64,000 nucleotides of DNA from RUG14219 sp045538535 (GCA_045538535.1 JAZSRN010000053.1:1-64000); one strand, 5' to 3'; positions 7,651 through 17,693 are shown, counted from the stretch's first letter. Notes: generated by a model not told the origin, from the letters alone. Numbers and translations: made by a program.

Positions 7651-9000
7651 CTATAACCCGTGCACAAACTCTTCCACACCATCTGCAATAGCCTTTACTA
7701 CAGCATTTTGAAACTCCTCTTGTTCCATATTCCAATTATCTTCAGGGTTAATCAAATACCCCACTTCAATAAGAACACTTAGAGCCTTTGTATTGCGCAC
7801 AACCGCAAAACTCTGCTGGCGAACTTTGTCATCACAAAATCCCGTTGCTTTGGTAACACTTTTCAAAATCGTATCTGCCAAAGGTTTTGCTTGATTATAG
7901 TAATAATAAATACTCATGCCGGAATGCCGATTTGGATCATAACCATCTGGAAGAGCATTTCCATGAATACTCACAAATATAAATGCGTCCTTATCCTTTG
8001 CAAACTGGACACGCTCATTTAAACCTACAAAATTATCATTATCCCGAGTTTGAAAAACTTTTGCACCACGAATTTCAAACTCTTTAGCTAATTTTTTTGC
8101 CAAATACAAATTAAAATCTTTTTCTTTCAATCCGGAGCATCCAATTGCTCCAATTTCATGCCCACCATGACCGGCATCAACAACAATTTTAATATTATCT
8201 AACGCACTTTCTGGACTCAATTTAAAAGGTTTTCTAACCTTTAAAACTAATTTGTTCTCATCATAACCACATTCATAACCTAGTGCACCATAATCAAAAA
8301 ACGGATTCAATTCAAAATAACCTTTTTGATTGTCAATATCATATATAAACAATTTAAAAGGCTTTTGCACAACCTTAAACGGAACTTTTTTATCTAAAGT
8401 AAATTCATAAACATCAAACTCATCATTTTCAGACGAAATAAAATCCAAAATTTTTGCCGGTAAAAATTCTTGCGTTGAAATTTCCACCACATTTTTGCCT
8501 ACCCAACCAACCTCATCGCCTAAGAGTTTTACCTTATAAAAAAAACCGTATTCACCAATAATTTCGAGTTCTACACCTTCTTGCAAATGAGTAATTCGAT
8601 TAATCCCATAATCTTGCGCCGTTGTACGTAACGGTACGTTATCAGCTACAATTATACCTTTGATTGGTTTATCGTAAGGTATAAACTCTTTTACAGCTAT
8701 AACATCATTTAATTTTACTTTAGGTTTTGTTATTTCAAAATTTTTTATTTCATCACCGGATTTAACAGTAAAAGAATTAACACCTTCCTCTAACTCAACG
8801 ACATGCGCAAAATTGCCACTTGAATGAACTTTTACAACATCTTGATTGATAAACAAAGGAACATCCACATCCGTATTCCCTATGAAAAATGTAGAATTAG
8901 CATAAACCGTTGCTTTTTCATTTTTTGGATATACGACCTCAACCCCCCGAACAGGAAGGATTACAACTAATAAACTTATTATCAATAAAACTTTTCTCAT
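7651..9000 (-). CDS. Secreted N-acetylmuramoyl-L-alanine amidase (Amidase_3) with SH3-like domain
   Basis: Zinc amidase that cleaves the muramic acid-L-alanine bond of peptidoglycan; used in cell separation and wall turnover. A signal peptide (residues 1-19) is followed by a beta-rich N-terminal part. An SH3b-like segment lies at about 115-172 (VPLRTTAQDYGINRITHLQEG). The catalytic domain runs from 270: VVDAGHGG (H278), E293, SIHGNA (H346) and IEVGYLINPED (E412). These are the expected zinc ligands and catalytic Glu, so the enzyme should be active. It is divergent from ftsI-murE. A consensus promoter ends 6 nt from the ATG with no ribosome-binding site. Confidence 0.92.
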   Translation of the reverse strand: MRKVLLIISLLVVILPVRGVEVVYPKNEKATVYANSTFFIGNTDVDVPLFINQDVVKVHSSGNFAHVVELEEGVNSFTVKSGDEIKNFEITKPKVKLNDVIAVKEFIPYDKPIKGIIVADNVPLRTTAQDYGINRITHLQEGVELEIIGEYGFFYKVKLLGDEVGWVGKNVVEISTQEFLPAKILDFISSENDEFDVYEFTLDKKVPFKVVQKPFKLFIYDIDNQKGYFELNPFFDYGALGYECGYDENKLVLKVRKPFKLSPESALDNIKIVVDAGHGGHEIGAIGCSGLKEKDFNLYLAKKLAKEFEIRGAKVFQTRDNDNFVGLNERVQFAKDKDAFIFVSIHGNALPDGYDPNRHSGMSIYYYYNQAKPLADTILKSVTKATGFCDDKVRQQSFAVVRNTKALSVLIEVGYLINPEDNWNMEQEEFQNAVVKAIADGVEEFVHGL

Positions 9001-9006
9001 AATAAG

Positions 9007-9035
9007 ATTATATTTATAACTAATTATTCGGTCAA
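9007..9035 (-). promoter_or_regulatory. Consensus promoter placed for a leaderless amidase mRNA
   Basis: On the minus strand TTGACC-N17-TATAAT ends 6 nt before the ATG at 9000, so transcription should begin at or within a base or two of the start codon. Confidence 0.7.
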
Positions 9036-9093
9036 AATTTTACAAAATATATAGTTAAATAAATTTAATATTTCATTTTTTTACTTGTCCTTA

Positions 9094-9102
9094 TGCTAAA
9101 AT
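9094..9102 (+). promoter_or_regulatory. Extended -10 promoter for ftsI
   Basis: TGC-TAAAAT (extended -10 form) lies 26 nt upstream of the ftsI ATG. A GGGAGAGG ribosome-binding site sits between them. Confidence 0.5.
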
Positions 9103-9128
9103 ATTTATAATAACGGGAGAGGATTAAA

Positions 9129-10889
9129 ATGAAAGAGCGCAAAGCTTTAAATAATAACAAACCAGAACAACGCATCAAACGTTTTGAAAATACCATAGTA
9201 GTACTAAATAAAGCATTTTTATTATTAGCTATTTCGCTTTTCGTTTATTTGTTTTTTATCCAAGTTGTAGACCTAAAAAAATATCGTGCACGCGCAAAAA
9301 GCCAACGTGTTGGTGTAATCTTTTCTATGCGCGGCGACATTCTTGATAGAAATGGTTTAACACTTGCTACCGACAAAGTTTTTTCAGATGTATACGCACA
9401 CAAAGAACTTTACGAAAACAAACCTGAAAGAATGGAAGAAATCGCGGAAAAACTAGCACCTTTACTAAATATGACGAAAGCAGAATTATTACAGAAACTC
9501 AAAAAGCAAGGTCCCGTTATAACGTTAAAAAAAGATTTGGATAAAACCACAGCAAAAAAAATACGTGAGCTTGAGATGCGCGAAATAAGTTTGGGTAAAA
9601 AAAATACTCGAGAATATCCTCAAGGCACGCTTGCTGCGCACGTATTAGGATATTACAATTTTGATGCGGATATAGCAAACGGTGTCGAATATACTGCCAA
9701 AGATAGACTTGAACATATAGTTAATACGGTAAAACTCCAAAAAACCCGAGATGGAAACATTATTTACGATTTTACAACCGACCCGGTCGCAACGACAACA
9801 AACCCTAAGGGTGAAAACATAACTCTCACTATCGATGCTGCAATCCAACATATTTGCGAAAAAGAAATCGAAAAAATGGTAAAAGAAAAAGATGCACTTC
9901 GCGGAACGGTTTTGGTTATGAACCCTAAAAATGGCGAAATTCTTGCATTGGCAGTTTATCCGACTTATGACCCAAACAACTACAAAAAAGCAAGTGCGCT
10001 ACAAATGAAAAACTGGACGCTTACAGATGTATTTCCTCCTGGTTCAACATTCAAAACCGTTACAGTTGCAAGCGCAATGGATTTAGGAAAAATCAACGAA
10101 AAATCTACGGTTTTAGATACCGGCAAAATTCAACTTGGAAACTTTATAATCAAAAATTATGACTATGACAAACATCCTTATCCCGGCAATATTTCATTGG
10201 AGTATTTATTTGAACACTCCAGTAATATTGGCTCAATAAATATTGCCAAAATGATGACTCCTTATGAATTTTACGAAATGCTCAAAAAATTCGGTTTCGG
10301 AACAAAAACCGGAATTGATTTACCTGGTGAATCTCAAGGGTTGTTACCTTATTGGGCTCATTGGGATAAAGGAATTCACACAACAATGGCGTACGGTTAC
10401 GGAACATCTGTTACCGCAATACAAATGGCATCAGCAGTTTCAGCGTTAGCAAACAACGGCGTTCGCGTAACTCCGCATATAATCAAATACAGTCCGGAAG
10501 AAGCTGAAAATAAAATTCAAAAAGTACAAGTTGTAAAACCTGAAACCGCCCAAGCCGTAACCAGACTTCTTGTTGCCAGCGTTAATAACGGAAAATCCGC
10601 CGTTAAACTGGAAAAATACAACGTTGCAGCAAAAACCGGGACCTCAAGAAAGCCCAAAGAAAATTCTTCAGGCTATACTCCATACACATACACTTCAACA
10701 ATCGGTTATTTTCCGGCCGAGGATCCTCAAGTGCTAGTATATGTAATGGTTGACAGTGCAAAGAATGGTGCGATTTGGGGTAACACAGTTGCAGCTCCGG
10801 TATTCCACGAAGTTTGTACTCAAGTTGCACGAATATTGAACTTAAAACCGGACAAAATTCCGGCAAAAAAGACATCAAAAACTAATTAA
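9129..10889 (+). CDS. ftsI: Division-type penicillin-binding protein (FtsI/PBP2-like transpeptidase)
   Basis: Class B PBP that cross-links septal peptidoglycan. A cytoplasmic basic stretch is followed by one membrane anchor (about 26-46), then the PBP dimer domain (from about 60, RGDILDRNGLTLA). The transpeptidase domain holds the three active-site motifs: STFK (S306-K309), SSN (364-366) and KTGTS (502-506). At 586 aa the length is normal. It is followed by murE after 14 nt, the order of the dcw cluster, which supports FtsI over an elongation PBP. A GAGAGG ribosome-binding site precedes the ATG. The rest of the dcw cluster is not here, so the operon is a detached piece. Confidence 0.9.
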   Translation: MKERKALNNNKPEQRIKRFENTIVVLNKAFLLLAISLFVYLFFIQVVDLKKYRARAKSQRVGVIFSMRGDILDRNGLTLATDKVFSDVYAHKELYENKPERMEEIAEKLAPLLNMTKAELLQKLKKQGPVITLKKDLDKTTAKKIRELEMREISLGKKNTREYPQGTLAAHVLGYYNFDADIANGVEYTAKDRLEHIVNTVKLQKTRDGNIIYDFTTDPVATTTNPKGENITLTIDAAIQHICEKEIEKMVKEKDALRGTVLVMNPKNGEILALAVYPTYDPNNYKKASALQMKNWTLTDVFPPGSTFKTVTVASAMDLGKINEKSTVLDTGKIQLGNFIIKNYDYDKHPYPGNISLEYLFEHSSNIGSINIAKMMTPYEFYEMLKKFGFGTKTGIDLPGESQGLLPYWAHWDKGIHTTMAYGYGTSVTAIQMASAVSALANNGVRVTPHIIKYSPEEAENKIQKVQVVKPETAQAVTRLLVASVNNGKSAVKLEKYNVAAKTGTSRKPKENSSGYTPYTYTSTIGYFPAEDPQVLVYVMVDSAKNGAIWGNTVAAPVFHEVCTQVARILNLKPDKIPAKKTSKTN

Positions 10890-10903
10890 TAGGAGAATAT
10901 AAA

Positions 10904-12406
10904 ATGAAATTAGATGAATTAATCGAACATCTTGACTATAAGGACCTTATAAACTTTAAAAATATAGATGTTACAGGAATTTCATACAATTCCAAAACCA
11001 CAAAACCCGGAGATATTTTTATCTGCTTGACCGGAGAATACACTGACGGACACGAGTACGCAAATGATGCAATTACAAACGGAGCAGTAGCATTTCTTGT
11101 AGAGAAAAAGTTGGATATAGATAAAAAATTCCCTCAAGTTGTAGTTAATTCAACCAGACATAAAATTGCCGATATTGCGGACAGATTTTATTCAAGCCCT
11201 TCAAAAGGGATTAATTTAATTGGAATTACCGGTACAAACGGCAAAACAACCGTAACGCACCTTATCCAAAAAATTCTCGAAGAAAACGAGCAAAAATGCG
11301 CATTAATTGGCACTTTAGGGTATAAATTATCGTCAAAAAGCGAATATAGAGACGCAAAACATACAACACCGCAATCTCCTGAATTACAAGCCACTTTGAG
11401 AATGATTAAAGATGTTGAAAAAATTGATAACGTTGTTATGGAAGTAAGTTCGCACGCACTTGAACAAAACCGCGTAGGCGGATGCGATTTTAATGGTGCA
11501 GTTTTAACAAATCTAACACAAGACCACCTTGATTACCACATTACAATGGATAATTATTTCGCAGCTAAAGCTATGCTTTTTACAAATTTGAAATTTGACG
11601 ACGAATTGACACACAACTCTCAACCGTATGCCGTTATAAACGCTGATGACGAATACGCAGACAGATTTTTAAATGCTATTCCTCAAGGAATAAGAGTGTA
11701 CACATACGGAGTTAAAAAGTCGGCAGATATAACAGCAAAAAACATTAAATTTTCTCTAAACGGAGCAGAATTTACTTTATCAATCCTAGATAAAGAATAC
11801 AACGTTAATCTTCACATGAACGGAATGTTTAGTGTATATAACGTCTTGGCGGCAATAAGTGCAGCATTGGCAATGAATATTGACATCAGCATTGCACTAA
11901 AAGCATTAGAAAATGTCAAAGGTGTTGCCGGAAGGTTTGAGGTGGTATCTAAAAAACCGCTTGTAATAGTCGATTATGCACATACACCGGATGGGCTTGA
12001 AAACGTCTTAAAATCAGCACGAGAAATTACCCCTACAGATGGTAAATTAATTTGTTTATTCGGCTGCGGAGGGGATAGAGACGCAACAAAACGCCCAAAA
12101 ATGGGTGCTATTGCTGAAAAACTATCCGACAAAATAGTTATCACGAGTGACAACCCTCGCAGTGAAGACCCTCAGACTATTATTACAGACATAATTGCCG
12201 GACTAAAATCAGTTAACACTGAAAACGTAATTGTAGAACCGGATAGAGGTTCTGCTATTGCTTTACTAAAAAATATTGCAGCTAACAATGATGTAGTTTT
12301 GATTGCGGGCAAAGGTCACGAAGATTATCAAATCTTAAAAGACAAAACTATTCACTTCGACGACAGAGAAGAAGCTCGAAAAGTCTTTGAAGTTTCCGTA
12401 ATATAA
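10904..12406 (+). CDS. murE: UDP-MurNAc-tripeptide synthetase
   Basis: ATP-dependent ligase that adds the third residue of the peptidoglycan stem. The ATP loop GTNGKTT is at 110-116, the carbamylated lysine is expected at K222 (NYFAAKAM), and the central HTTPQSPELQ is present. DNPR at 416-419 is the motif linked to meso-diaminopimelate rather than lysine. With the outer-membrane proteins elsewhere in the window it fits a diderm cell wall. At 500 aa it is full length. It sits 14 nt after ftsI with a TAGGAG ribosome-binding site, and nagA follows 18 nt later. Confidence 0.95.
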   Translation: MKLDELIEHLDYKDLINFKNIDVTGISYNSKTTKPGDIFICLTGEYTDGHEYANDAITNGAVAFLVEKKLDIDKKFPQVVVNSTRHKIADIADRFYSSPSKGINLIGITGTNGKTTVTHLIQKILEENEQKCALIGTLGYKLSSKSEYRDAKHTTPQSPELQATLRMIKDVEKIDNVVMEVSSHALEQNRVGGCDFNGAVLTNLTQDHLDYHITMDNYFAAKAMLFTNLKFDDELTHNSQPYAVINADDEYADRFLNAIPQGIRVYTYGVKKSADITAKNIKFSLNGAEFTLSILDKEYNVNLHMNGMFSVYNVLAAISAALAMNIDISIALKALENVKGVAGRFEVVSKKPLVIVDYAHTPDGLENVLKSAREITPTDGKLICLFGCGGDRDATKRPKMGAIAEKLSDKIVITSDNPRSEDPQTIITDIIAGLKSVNTENVIVEPDRGSAIALLKNIAANNDVVLIAGKGHEDYQILKDKTIHFDDREEARKVFEVSVI

Positions 12407-12424
12407 ATTTGAAAGGTTCCTTTA

Positions 12425-13342
12425 ATGAAAACAAAACTTTTAATAGAACAACACTTTCACGGATGCTTTGGTATTGATTTCAATAAAGCATCCGTAGATG
12501 ACATCTTGTTTTTATCAAAAGAAATAATAAAATACGGAATTGGCGGAATATTTCCGACCATAGTTACAGACAATATCAACAACATCAAAAATGCAATTGC
12601 AACAATTAAAAAAGCCCAAAAACTACAATCACCCAATATGGCAAAAATTTTGGGTGTACATTTAGAAGGTGTCTTTCTTAACCCCCAAAAAAAAGGAATT
12701 CACAATTGTGAACATTTCCTAAAACCTTCAATTGAAAACTTTAAACTTGTTGAAGATGAAATTATAAAAATCGTAACGATTGCCCCTGAATTAGCAGATA
12801 CAGACATCTTTGAATACTTGCAAAATAAAAATATAAAAATTCAAGCCGGTCACTGCTTAGGGGCAGAGTTATCGCACTGCACCGGTGTAACACATTTGTT
12901 TAACGCAATGGATGGAATATCTCATAGAGGACAATCCACCGCCCTTTCGGCCTTAACTAATGACAATATTTACACAGAAATTATCGCGGACGGTATTCAT
13001 GTTTCTGACGAAGCTTTAAAACTAGTGTTCAAATCAAAACCTACAGACAAAATCATTCTAATAAGCGACTGTCTGCCTTGTACAAAATCAAATAACGAGA
13101 AAACTGAATTTATTTTCGCGGATGAAAAAATATTCTATGACGGTCAACGCGCAACATCAAAAAACGGAACGCTTGCCGGAAGTACACAGTTACTACCTAA
13201 CATAATAAAACGTTTACATTCAATCGACCTTTTTAATCCGCAATACATAAATAATCCGTATGTCTACCATAATATAGACTTAGCCGGAACAATAGAATGG
13301 GATGAAAACTTTAACATTATCGAGGTTAAAAATGAAAAGTGA
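12425..13342 (+). CDS. nagA: N-acetylglucosamine-6-phosphate deacetylase, short form
   Basis: Removes acetate from GlcNAc-6-phosphate, feeding recovered wall amino sugar into glucosamine-6-phosphate. The amidohydrolase metal residues are visible: HLEGVF (E81), AGHCLGAE (H143), THLFNAMDG (H157) and ISDC (D215). At 305 aa it is shorter than the usual ~380. The missing part is the N-terminal and C-terminal small beta-sandwich strands; the protein starts almost at the barrel (QHFHGCFG). Position after ftsI-murE suggests cell-wall recycling. No nagB is nearby. Its last 11 nt overlap ilvD. Confidence 0.85.
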   Translation: MKTKLLIEQHFHGCFGIDFNKASVDDILFLSKEIIKYGIGGIFPTIVTDNINNIKNAIATIKKAQKLQSPNMAKILGVHLEGVFLNPQKKGIHNCEHFLKPSIENFKLVEDEIIKIVTIAPELADTDIFEYLQNKNIKIQAGHCLGAELSHCTGVTHLFNAMDGISHRGQSTALSALTNDNIYTEIIADGIHVSDEALKLVFKSKPTDKIILISDCLPCTKSNNEKTEFIFADEKIFYDGQRATSKNGTLAGSTQLLPNIIKRLHSIDLFNPQYINNPYVYHNIDLAGTIEWDENFNIIEVKNEK

Positions 13343-14981
13343 TAATATAAAAAAGGGATTAGCAAGAACACCACATCGCGGCTTGTTAATGGCAACCGGT
13401 GTTACTAAAAACAATATGAAAGCACCTTTTATTGGGATTGCAAGTTCATTTTCCGACTTAGTACCCGGCCATATTGGGATGCGAGATTTGGAAAGACAAA
13501 TTGAAAAAGGAATCCATACTGGCGGCGGACAAGCATTTGTGTTCGGAGTCCCGGCAATTTGCGACGGAATCGCAATGGGGCACGACGGAATGCGTTATTC
13601 TCTACCATCGAGAGATTTAATAGCAGATTGCGTGGAAAGCGTTGCTGCAGCTCATCAACTCGACGGCCTTGTACTCCTTTCAAATTGCGACAAAATTACT
13701 CCGGGAATGCTAATAGGCGCTTTACGACTAAATATACCTTGTATCGTTGTAACCGCGGGACCTATGTTAGACGGCGAATGCATGCACCATCACAAATTAA
13801 CAATGGTTACCGGATCTTTTGAAGCTGTAGGAAAATTCAGAAAAGGTGAAATCTCAGAAAAAGAATTGCTGGAAATGGAAGAAGCATCTTGCCCTTCAGC
13901 AGGCGCTTGTCAAGGAATGTATACCGCAAACACAATGGCTTGTTTGACAGAAGTTTTGGGCATGAGTTTACCGTATTGCGCATCAGCATCTGCAGTTTCA
14001 GCCCAAAAACGCCGCATAGCGTTTGAATCCGGCATTAGAATTGTTGAAATGATAAAAGAAGACATTAAACCTTCGGATATCATTACTCGTGAAAGTATGC
14101 GCAATATGATTACGGCGGATTTGGCCCTCGGCGGCTCGACTAATACGTTCTTACACACTCTTGCAATTGCTAATGCGGGCAATATAAATATTACGCTCGA
14201 TGACTTTGACGAACTGAGCCGTAAAATCCATCAAATAGTAAAAATTAACCCGTCTTCAACCTTAACAATGACTGATTTTCACTACGCGGGAGGCATACCA
14301 GCAGTATTGAAATCGTTAAATTCCAAATTAAATAACTGTCCAACAGTTAGTGGGAATTTCACTCAAGAAATTGCAAATAATGCTCAGATTAATACGGAGA
14401 TTATACCACTTTATGAAAATTCAACATACACAAAAGCCGGCTTAAGTATTTTATACGGCAATCTTGCAAAAGGTGGTTGTGTAATAAAAACTTCTGGTGT
14501 TGATTCAGATTGCTACGAATTTGAAGGAAGTGCCAAAACTTTCGATAGCGAAGAAGACGCAATGAAGGCATTAGAAAATGACGAAATCAAAGAAGGCGAT
14601 GTTATTGTTATACGTTATGAAGGACCAAAAGGAGGACCAGGCATGCGCGAAATGCTTGCACCTACCTCTCTTTTAGTCGGTAAAGGTTTAGGTAAAAAAT
14701 GTGCGCTGATTACAGACGGAAGATTTTCTGGCGCAACAAGAGGCATTTGTGTAGGCCATATAGTCCCTGAAGCAGCACAAGGGGGCGAAATTGCATTGAT
14801 AAAAAATGGTGATAAAATAAAAATAAATATAAATGACAACTCTATCGAACTATTAGTTTCAGAAGCAGAACTCGAGCTTCGTCGCAAAAACTTAAAACCA
14901 TTTGAATTAAAATGTAAATCGGGCTATTTGGCTAAATATGCAAAAAATGTACAAGATGCTTCACATGGAGCAATAGTCTAA
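13332..14981 (+). CDS. ilvD: Dihydroxy-acid dehydratase
   Basis: Dehydrates 2,3-dihydroxy acids to 2-keto acids, the third common step of isoleucine and valine synthesis. Cluster cysteines are seen at C119 (SNCDKITPGM) and C187 (SCPSAGACQGMYTANTM), with GPKGGPGMREM near the C-terminus. The N-terminal stretch reads SFSDLVPGHIGMRDL, like E. coli IlvD, rather than the TPCN form of stable [2Fe-2S] enzymes. I infer an oxygen-sensitive Fe-S enzyme. The start at 13332 gives 549 aa, the normal length; the frame to 13302 lies inside nagA. No other ilv gene is nearby. Confidence 0.95.
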   Translation: MKSDNIKKGLARTPHRGLLMATGVTKNNMKAPFIGIASSFSDLVPGHIGMRDLERQIEKGIHTGGGQAFVFGVPAICDGIAMGHDGMRYSLPSRDLIADCVESVAAAHQLDGLVLLSNCDKITPGMLIGALRLNIPCIVVTAGPMLDGECMHHHKLTMVTGSFEAVGKFRKGEISEKELLEMEEASCPSAGACQGMYTANTMACLTEVLGMSLPYCASASAVSAQKRRIAFESGIRIVEMIKEDIKPSDIITRESMRNMITADLALGGSTNTFLHTLAIANAGNINITLDDFDELSRKIHQIVKINPSSTLTMTDFHYAGGIPAVLKSLNSKLNNCPTVSGNFTQEIANNAQINTEIIPLYENSTYTKAGLSILYGNLAKGGCVIKTSGVDSDCYEFEGSAKTFDSEEDAMKALENDEIKEGDVIVIRYEGPKGGPGMREMLAPTSLLVGKGLGKKCALITDGRFSGATRGICVGHIVPEAAQGGEIALIKNGDKIKININDNSIELLVSEAELELRRKNLKPFELKCKSGYLAKYAKNVQDASHGAIV

Positions 14982-15101
14982 GTAACAATATAATTATTAA
15001 GTAAAGTAAAAGTAGTAATAATTCCTACTTTACAAAATTAAAAAATTGTAGTATTATATTTTTGTAGAGACATGACACAAAAACACGAAAGGTGGTAAAA
15101 G

Positions 15102-15641
15102 ATGGCGAAATTTGTATGTACAGTATGCGGATGGTCAACAGAAGCAGATGTTGCACCAGAAAGATGTCCTTTATGTGGCGCAACAACTTTTAGAGAAGTT
15201 GGCGGCGGCGAAAAAACCTATGCTTGCGAACATAAAATTGGAGATGGCAAAGTTGACGACGCAGAAATTATGGAAGGTTTAAGAGCACACTTCAACGGCG
15301 AATGTACAGAAGTAGGCATGTATCTTGCAATGTCTAGAGTTGCTGAAAGAGAAGGATACCCAGAAATTGCAGAAGCATATAAAAGATATGCATTTGAAGA
15401 AGCAGAACACGCTGCAAAATTCGCGGAACTTCTTGGCGAAGTTGTAACTGATTCAACAAAGAAAAACCTAGAACTTAGAGCGGATGCTGAACACGGCGCT
15501 TGCGAAGGCAAATTGGCTATCGCAGTGCGTGCAAAACAATTAGGCTATGATGCAATTCATGATACAGTTCACGAAATGGCAAAAGACGAAGCTCGTCATG
15601 GAAAAGGTTTTGACGGATTATTGAAAAGATATTTTTCATAA
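15102..15641 (+). CDS. Rubrerythrin with N-terminal rubredoxin domain (reverse rubrerythrin type)
   Basis: Non-haem di-iron peroxidase that detoxifies hydrogen peroxide in anaerobes. The rubredoxin-like centre comes first: CTVCGW at C6/C9 and CPLCGA near residue 26. A ferritin-like four-helix domain follows with diiron ligands in NGECTEVGMY, FEEAEHAAKF, EHGACEGK and KDEARHGK. Classical rubrerythrin has the opposite domain order, so this is the reverse type common in clostridia and other strict anaerobes. The ribosome-binding site AAAGGTGG is strong, and a terminator follows. It points to an anaerobic lifestyle with peroxide stress. Confidence 0.92.
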   Translation: MAKFVCTVCGWSTEADVAPERCPLCGATTFREVGGGEKTYACEHKIGDGKVDDAEIMEGLRAHFNGECTEVGMYLAMSRVAEREGYPEIAEAYKRYAFEEAEHAAKFAELLGEVVTDSTKKNLELRADAEHGACEGKLAIAVRAKQLGYDAIHDTVHEMAKDEARHGKGFDGLLKRYFS

Positions 15642-15665
15642 ACTACGGAAACTAATATTACAAAC

Positions 15666-15696
15666 AAACGGCGTTGGAGAAATCCAACGCCGTTTT
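15666..15696 (+). terminator. Terminator between rubrerythrin and the convergent small gene
   Basis: A perfect 13-bp stem (AACGGCGTTGGA arm) around a GAAA tetraloop, with T-runs on one side and A-runs on the other. It can serve both converging genes. Confidence 0.9.
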
Positions 15697-15715
15697 AACA
15701 TATAAAAAAATAAAA

Positions 15716-16003
15716 CTAAATTCTATTGTGCCAAACTCCGCCTCGTCTATCAACAAAAGCATCGTAACAAGACCAAAATCTAAAAATACCTGTCAAACCA
15801 AGTACAGCGTGTGTAACGTTCTTGTCAACCGGATTGTCTAACATCAATTGCCCCAACCCTGGCCAAATTAGCAACGAAACCGCTGCTGCACCTACTGATT
15901 TGCCGGAAACTTTACCCGGAGTACCTTCGGTACCGCCCGCCATAACCGGAGTAGCGGTTAATATTAAACCTAACAACAAAGTTAATACTAAAACTTTTTT
16001 CAT
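15716..16003 (-). CDS. Small exported/membrane protein, 95 aa
   Basis: Starts with a clear signal peptide (MKKVLVLTLLLGLILTATPVMA). It continues with a Gly-rich linker, a hydrophobic segment SVGAAAVSLLIWPGLGQLML, a short polar turn, and VLGLTGIFRFWSCYDAF. The WPGLGQ...GLTGIFRFWSCYDA arrangement resembles TM2-like small membrane proteins. I cannot assign a function. An AAGGAAAGG ribosome-binding site precedes the ATG. It lies 16 nt after the acyl-CoA synthetase stop and may be co-transcribed with it. Confidence 0.65.
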   Translation of the reverse strand: MKKVLVLTLLLGLILTATPVMAGGTEGTPGKVSGKSVGAAAVSLLIWPGLGQLMLDNPVDKNVTHAVLGLTGIFRFWSCYDAFVDRRGGVWHNRI

Positions 16004-16019
16004 ATTTAACTTCCTTTCC

Positions 16020-17693
16020 TTAAAGATTTACTAACTCTTTTACTTCTTTACGTTTAATTTTTCTCGTTGTAGTTTTTGGTAACGCGTCTTTTCGAACTAC
16101 AATTGTTCCCGGACGTTTATAAGATGTCAATTGATTACATAATAACTTAACATCATCTTTTACCATTTTAACCAAAGTTTCCTCATCGTATTTTGCAAAC
16201 AAATGTTCATGCGGGATTACTACAGCAACAACTTCTTCGGTTCCACCTTTTGCCCCAAAAGTTCGTGAATAACCAAACACGCAAGTTTCGGCAACATATT
16301 GACTTTTTTCAATAACTGATTCAACTTCTTCAGGGAAAACCTTTTTACCACCGGATAATACAATCATATTTTTAATTCTACCGGTAATAAAAATATGTCC
16401 ATCTTTATCAATCTTGGCAATGTCACCGGTATGCAACCATCCATCTTCATCGATAGTTTCAGCAGTAAGTTCAGGTTGATTGTGATAACCCTTCATCACA
16501 GAAGGCCCTCTCAATTGCAATTCGCCGGTTTCTTTATCAATACGAGACTCAAAATGCGGTAACGGACGACCAACCGAAGCCAAGATATTTCTCTTATCGT
16601 AATTTACAGACACAACCGGACTTGTTTCTGATAAACCATAACCTTGGTAAACTTTAATACCGATTCGCTCAAAAAATTGTCCGACGTTAACATCTAATGG
16701 CGCACCTCCCGAAATACAACCGATAAAATGTCCGCCAAATTTGTCATGAATCTTTTTGAATAAGAGTTTTTTAATACCGTATGACGGAATAAATTTTGCT
16801 AAATGATACATGAATTTAAAGATCATTTTAGTTGCTTTTGGCGCTTTTTCCAGTTCATTTTCAATACCCGCCTTTAATAACTTCAAAAATGCAGGAACAA
16901 CAATCATAAACTCAATTTGTTTTTCTGTCATTATGCTAAGTATATCTTTAGGTTTAAGACTTTGGGTATAATAAACCGAAAATCCGAAATTCAAGAATGT
17001 TGAGAAACCAACTGTCATCTCAAACAAGTGATTCATCGGCAAAATAGACAAAACTTTTACTTCTCTATCGTTTAAAATTTGTTTTAACGCAAAGGTTAAA
17101 TCCTCTAATTGTGCCATCATGTTTGAAAAAGATATTTCAACACCTTTAGGAGCACCAGTAGTACCGGAGGTATAAATAATAAACGCTGTAGATTTAGAAC
17201 TTCTATGACGCCATTTAGTTTCATATTTATCCGGCAATTCATAAATATTCTTCAAATCAGTATATTTAGAATGTTCATCCATTGTGATAATTTCTCTTAT
17301 TGAAGGAATTGATTTTTGAAGTTCTTTTGCGGTTTCAACGAACTGCTCAGATACCAACATAACTGTTGGTTCACAATCTTTCAATATTGATGTTAATTCA
17401 TAGATTGTAAGTTTAATATCCAACGGAACTGTAGTCATACCGGAAATGATAGACGCAAAAACACACGCACCATATTCAGGTTTTGACTCCGAAAGAATTG
17501 CTAATCTTTCACCTTTTTTAACCTCCATATCATTAATCAAATGATACGCAAGCTTTCTGGACATAAGCCCTAAACCGCGGTATGTAAATTCTCTCCATCC
17601 AAAAGCACCTTTAATCCCAAGTGCCACTTTTTCGTAGTAAAATTCTGTCTTGTCTTGCAGTAACGACAATACGTTAGTTGATCTTAATCCCAT
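16020..17693 (-). CDS. Long-chain acyl-CoA synthetase / AMP-dependent ligase
   Basis: Activates a carboxylic acid, probably a fatty acid, through an acyl-AMP to acyl-CoA. The AMP-binding P-loop is IYTSGTTGAPKGVE, the second motif YGLSETSPVVSVN. The C-terminal DGWLHTGDIAKIDKDGH and GRIKNMIVLSGGKK are complete, and the last lysine region TTTRKIKRKEV is present. I choose the ATG at 17693 because GGAG lies 6 nt before it; the upstream ATG at 17705 gives four more residues and has no ribosome-binding site. At about 557 aa the length is normal. Exact chain-length specificity is not readable. Confidence 0.88.
   Translation of the reverse strand: MGLRSTNVLSLLQDKTEFYYEKVALGIKGAFGWREFTYRGLGLMSRKLAYHLINDMEVKKGERLAILSESKPEYGACVFASIISGMTTVPLDIKLTIYELTSILKDCEPTVMLVSEQFVETAKELQKSIPSIREIITMDEHSKYTDLKNIYELPDKYETKWRHRSSKSTAFIIYTSGTTGAPKGVEISFSNMMAQLEDLTFALKQILNDREVKVLSILPMNHLFEMTVGFSTFLNFGFSVYYTQSLKPKDILSIMTEKQIEFMIVVPAFLKLLKAGIENELEKAPKATKMIFKFMYHLAKFIPSYGIKKLLFKKIHDKFGGHFIGCISGGAPLDVNVGQFFERIGIKVYQGYGLSETSPVVSVNYDKRNILASVGRPLPHFESRIDKETGELQLRGPSVMKGYHNQPELTAETIDEDGWLHTGDIAKIDKDGHIFITGRIKNMIVLSGGKKVFPEEVESVIEKSQYVAETCVFGYSRTFGAKGGTEEVVAVVIPHEHLFAKYDEETLVKMVKDDVKLLCNQLTSYKRPGTIVVRKDALPKTTTRKIKRKEVKELVNL

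Noticed and set aside
10603..10878. A 91-codon minus-strand frame inside ftsI
   Set aside because: Antisense shadow of the transpeptidase domain with no ribosome-binding site.
14990..15050. Riboswitch or structured leader before the rubrerythrin gene
   Set aside because: Only a short GTAAAGTA/TACTTTAC pairing in AT-rich DNA is present; there is no conserved riboswitch core.
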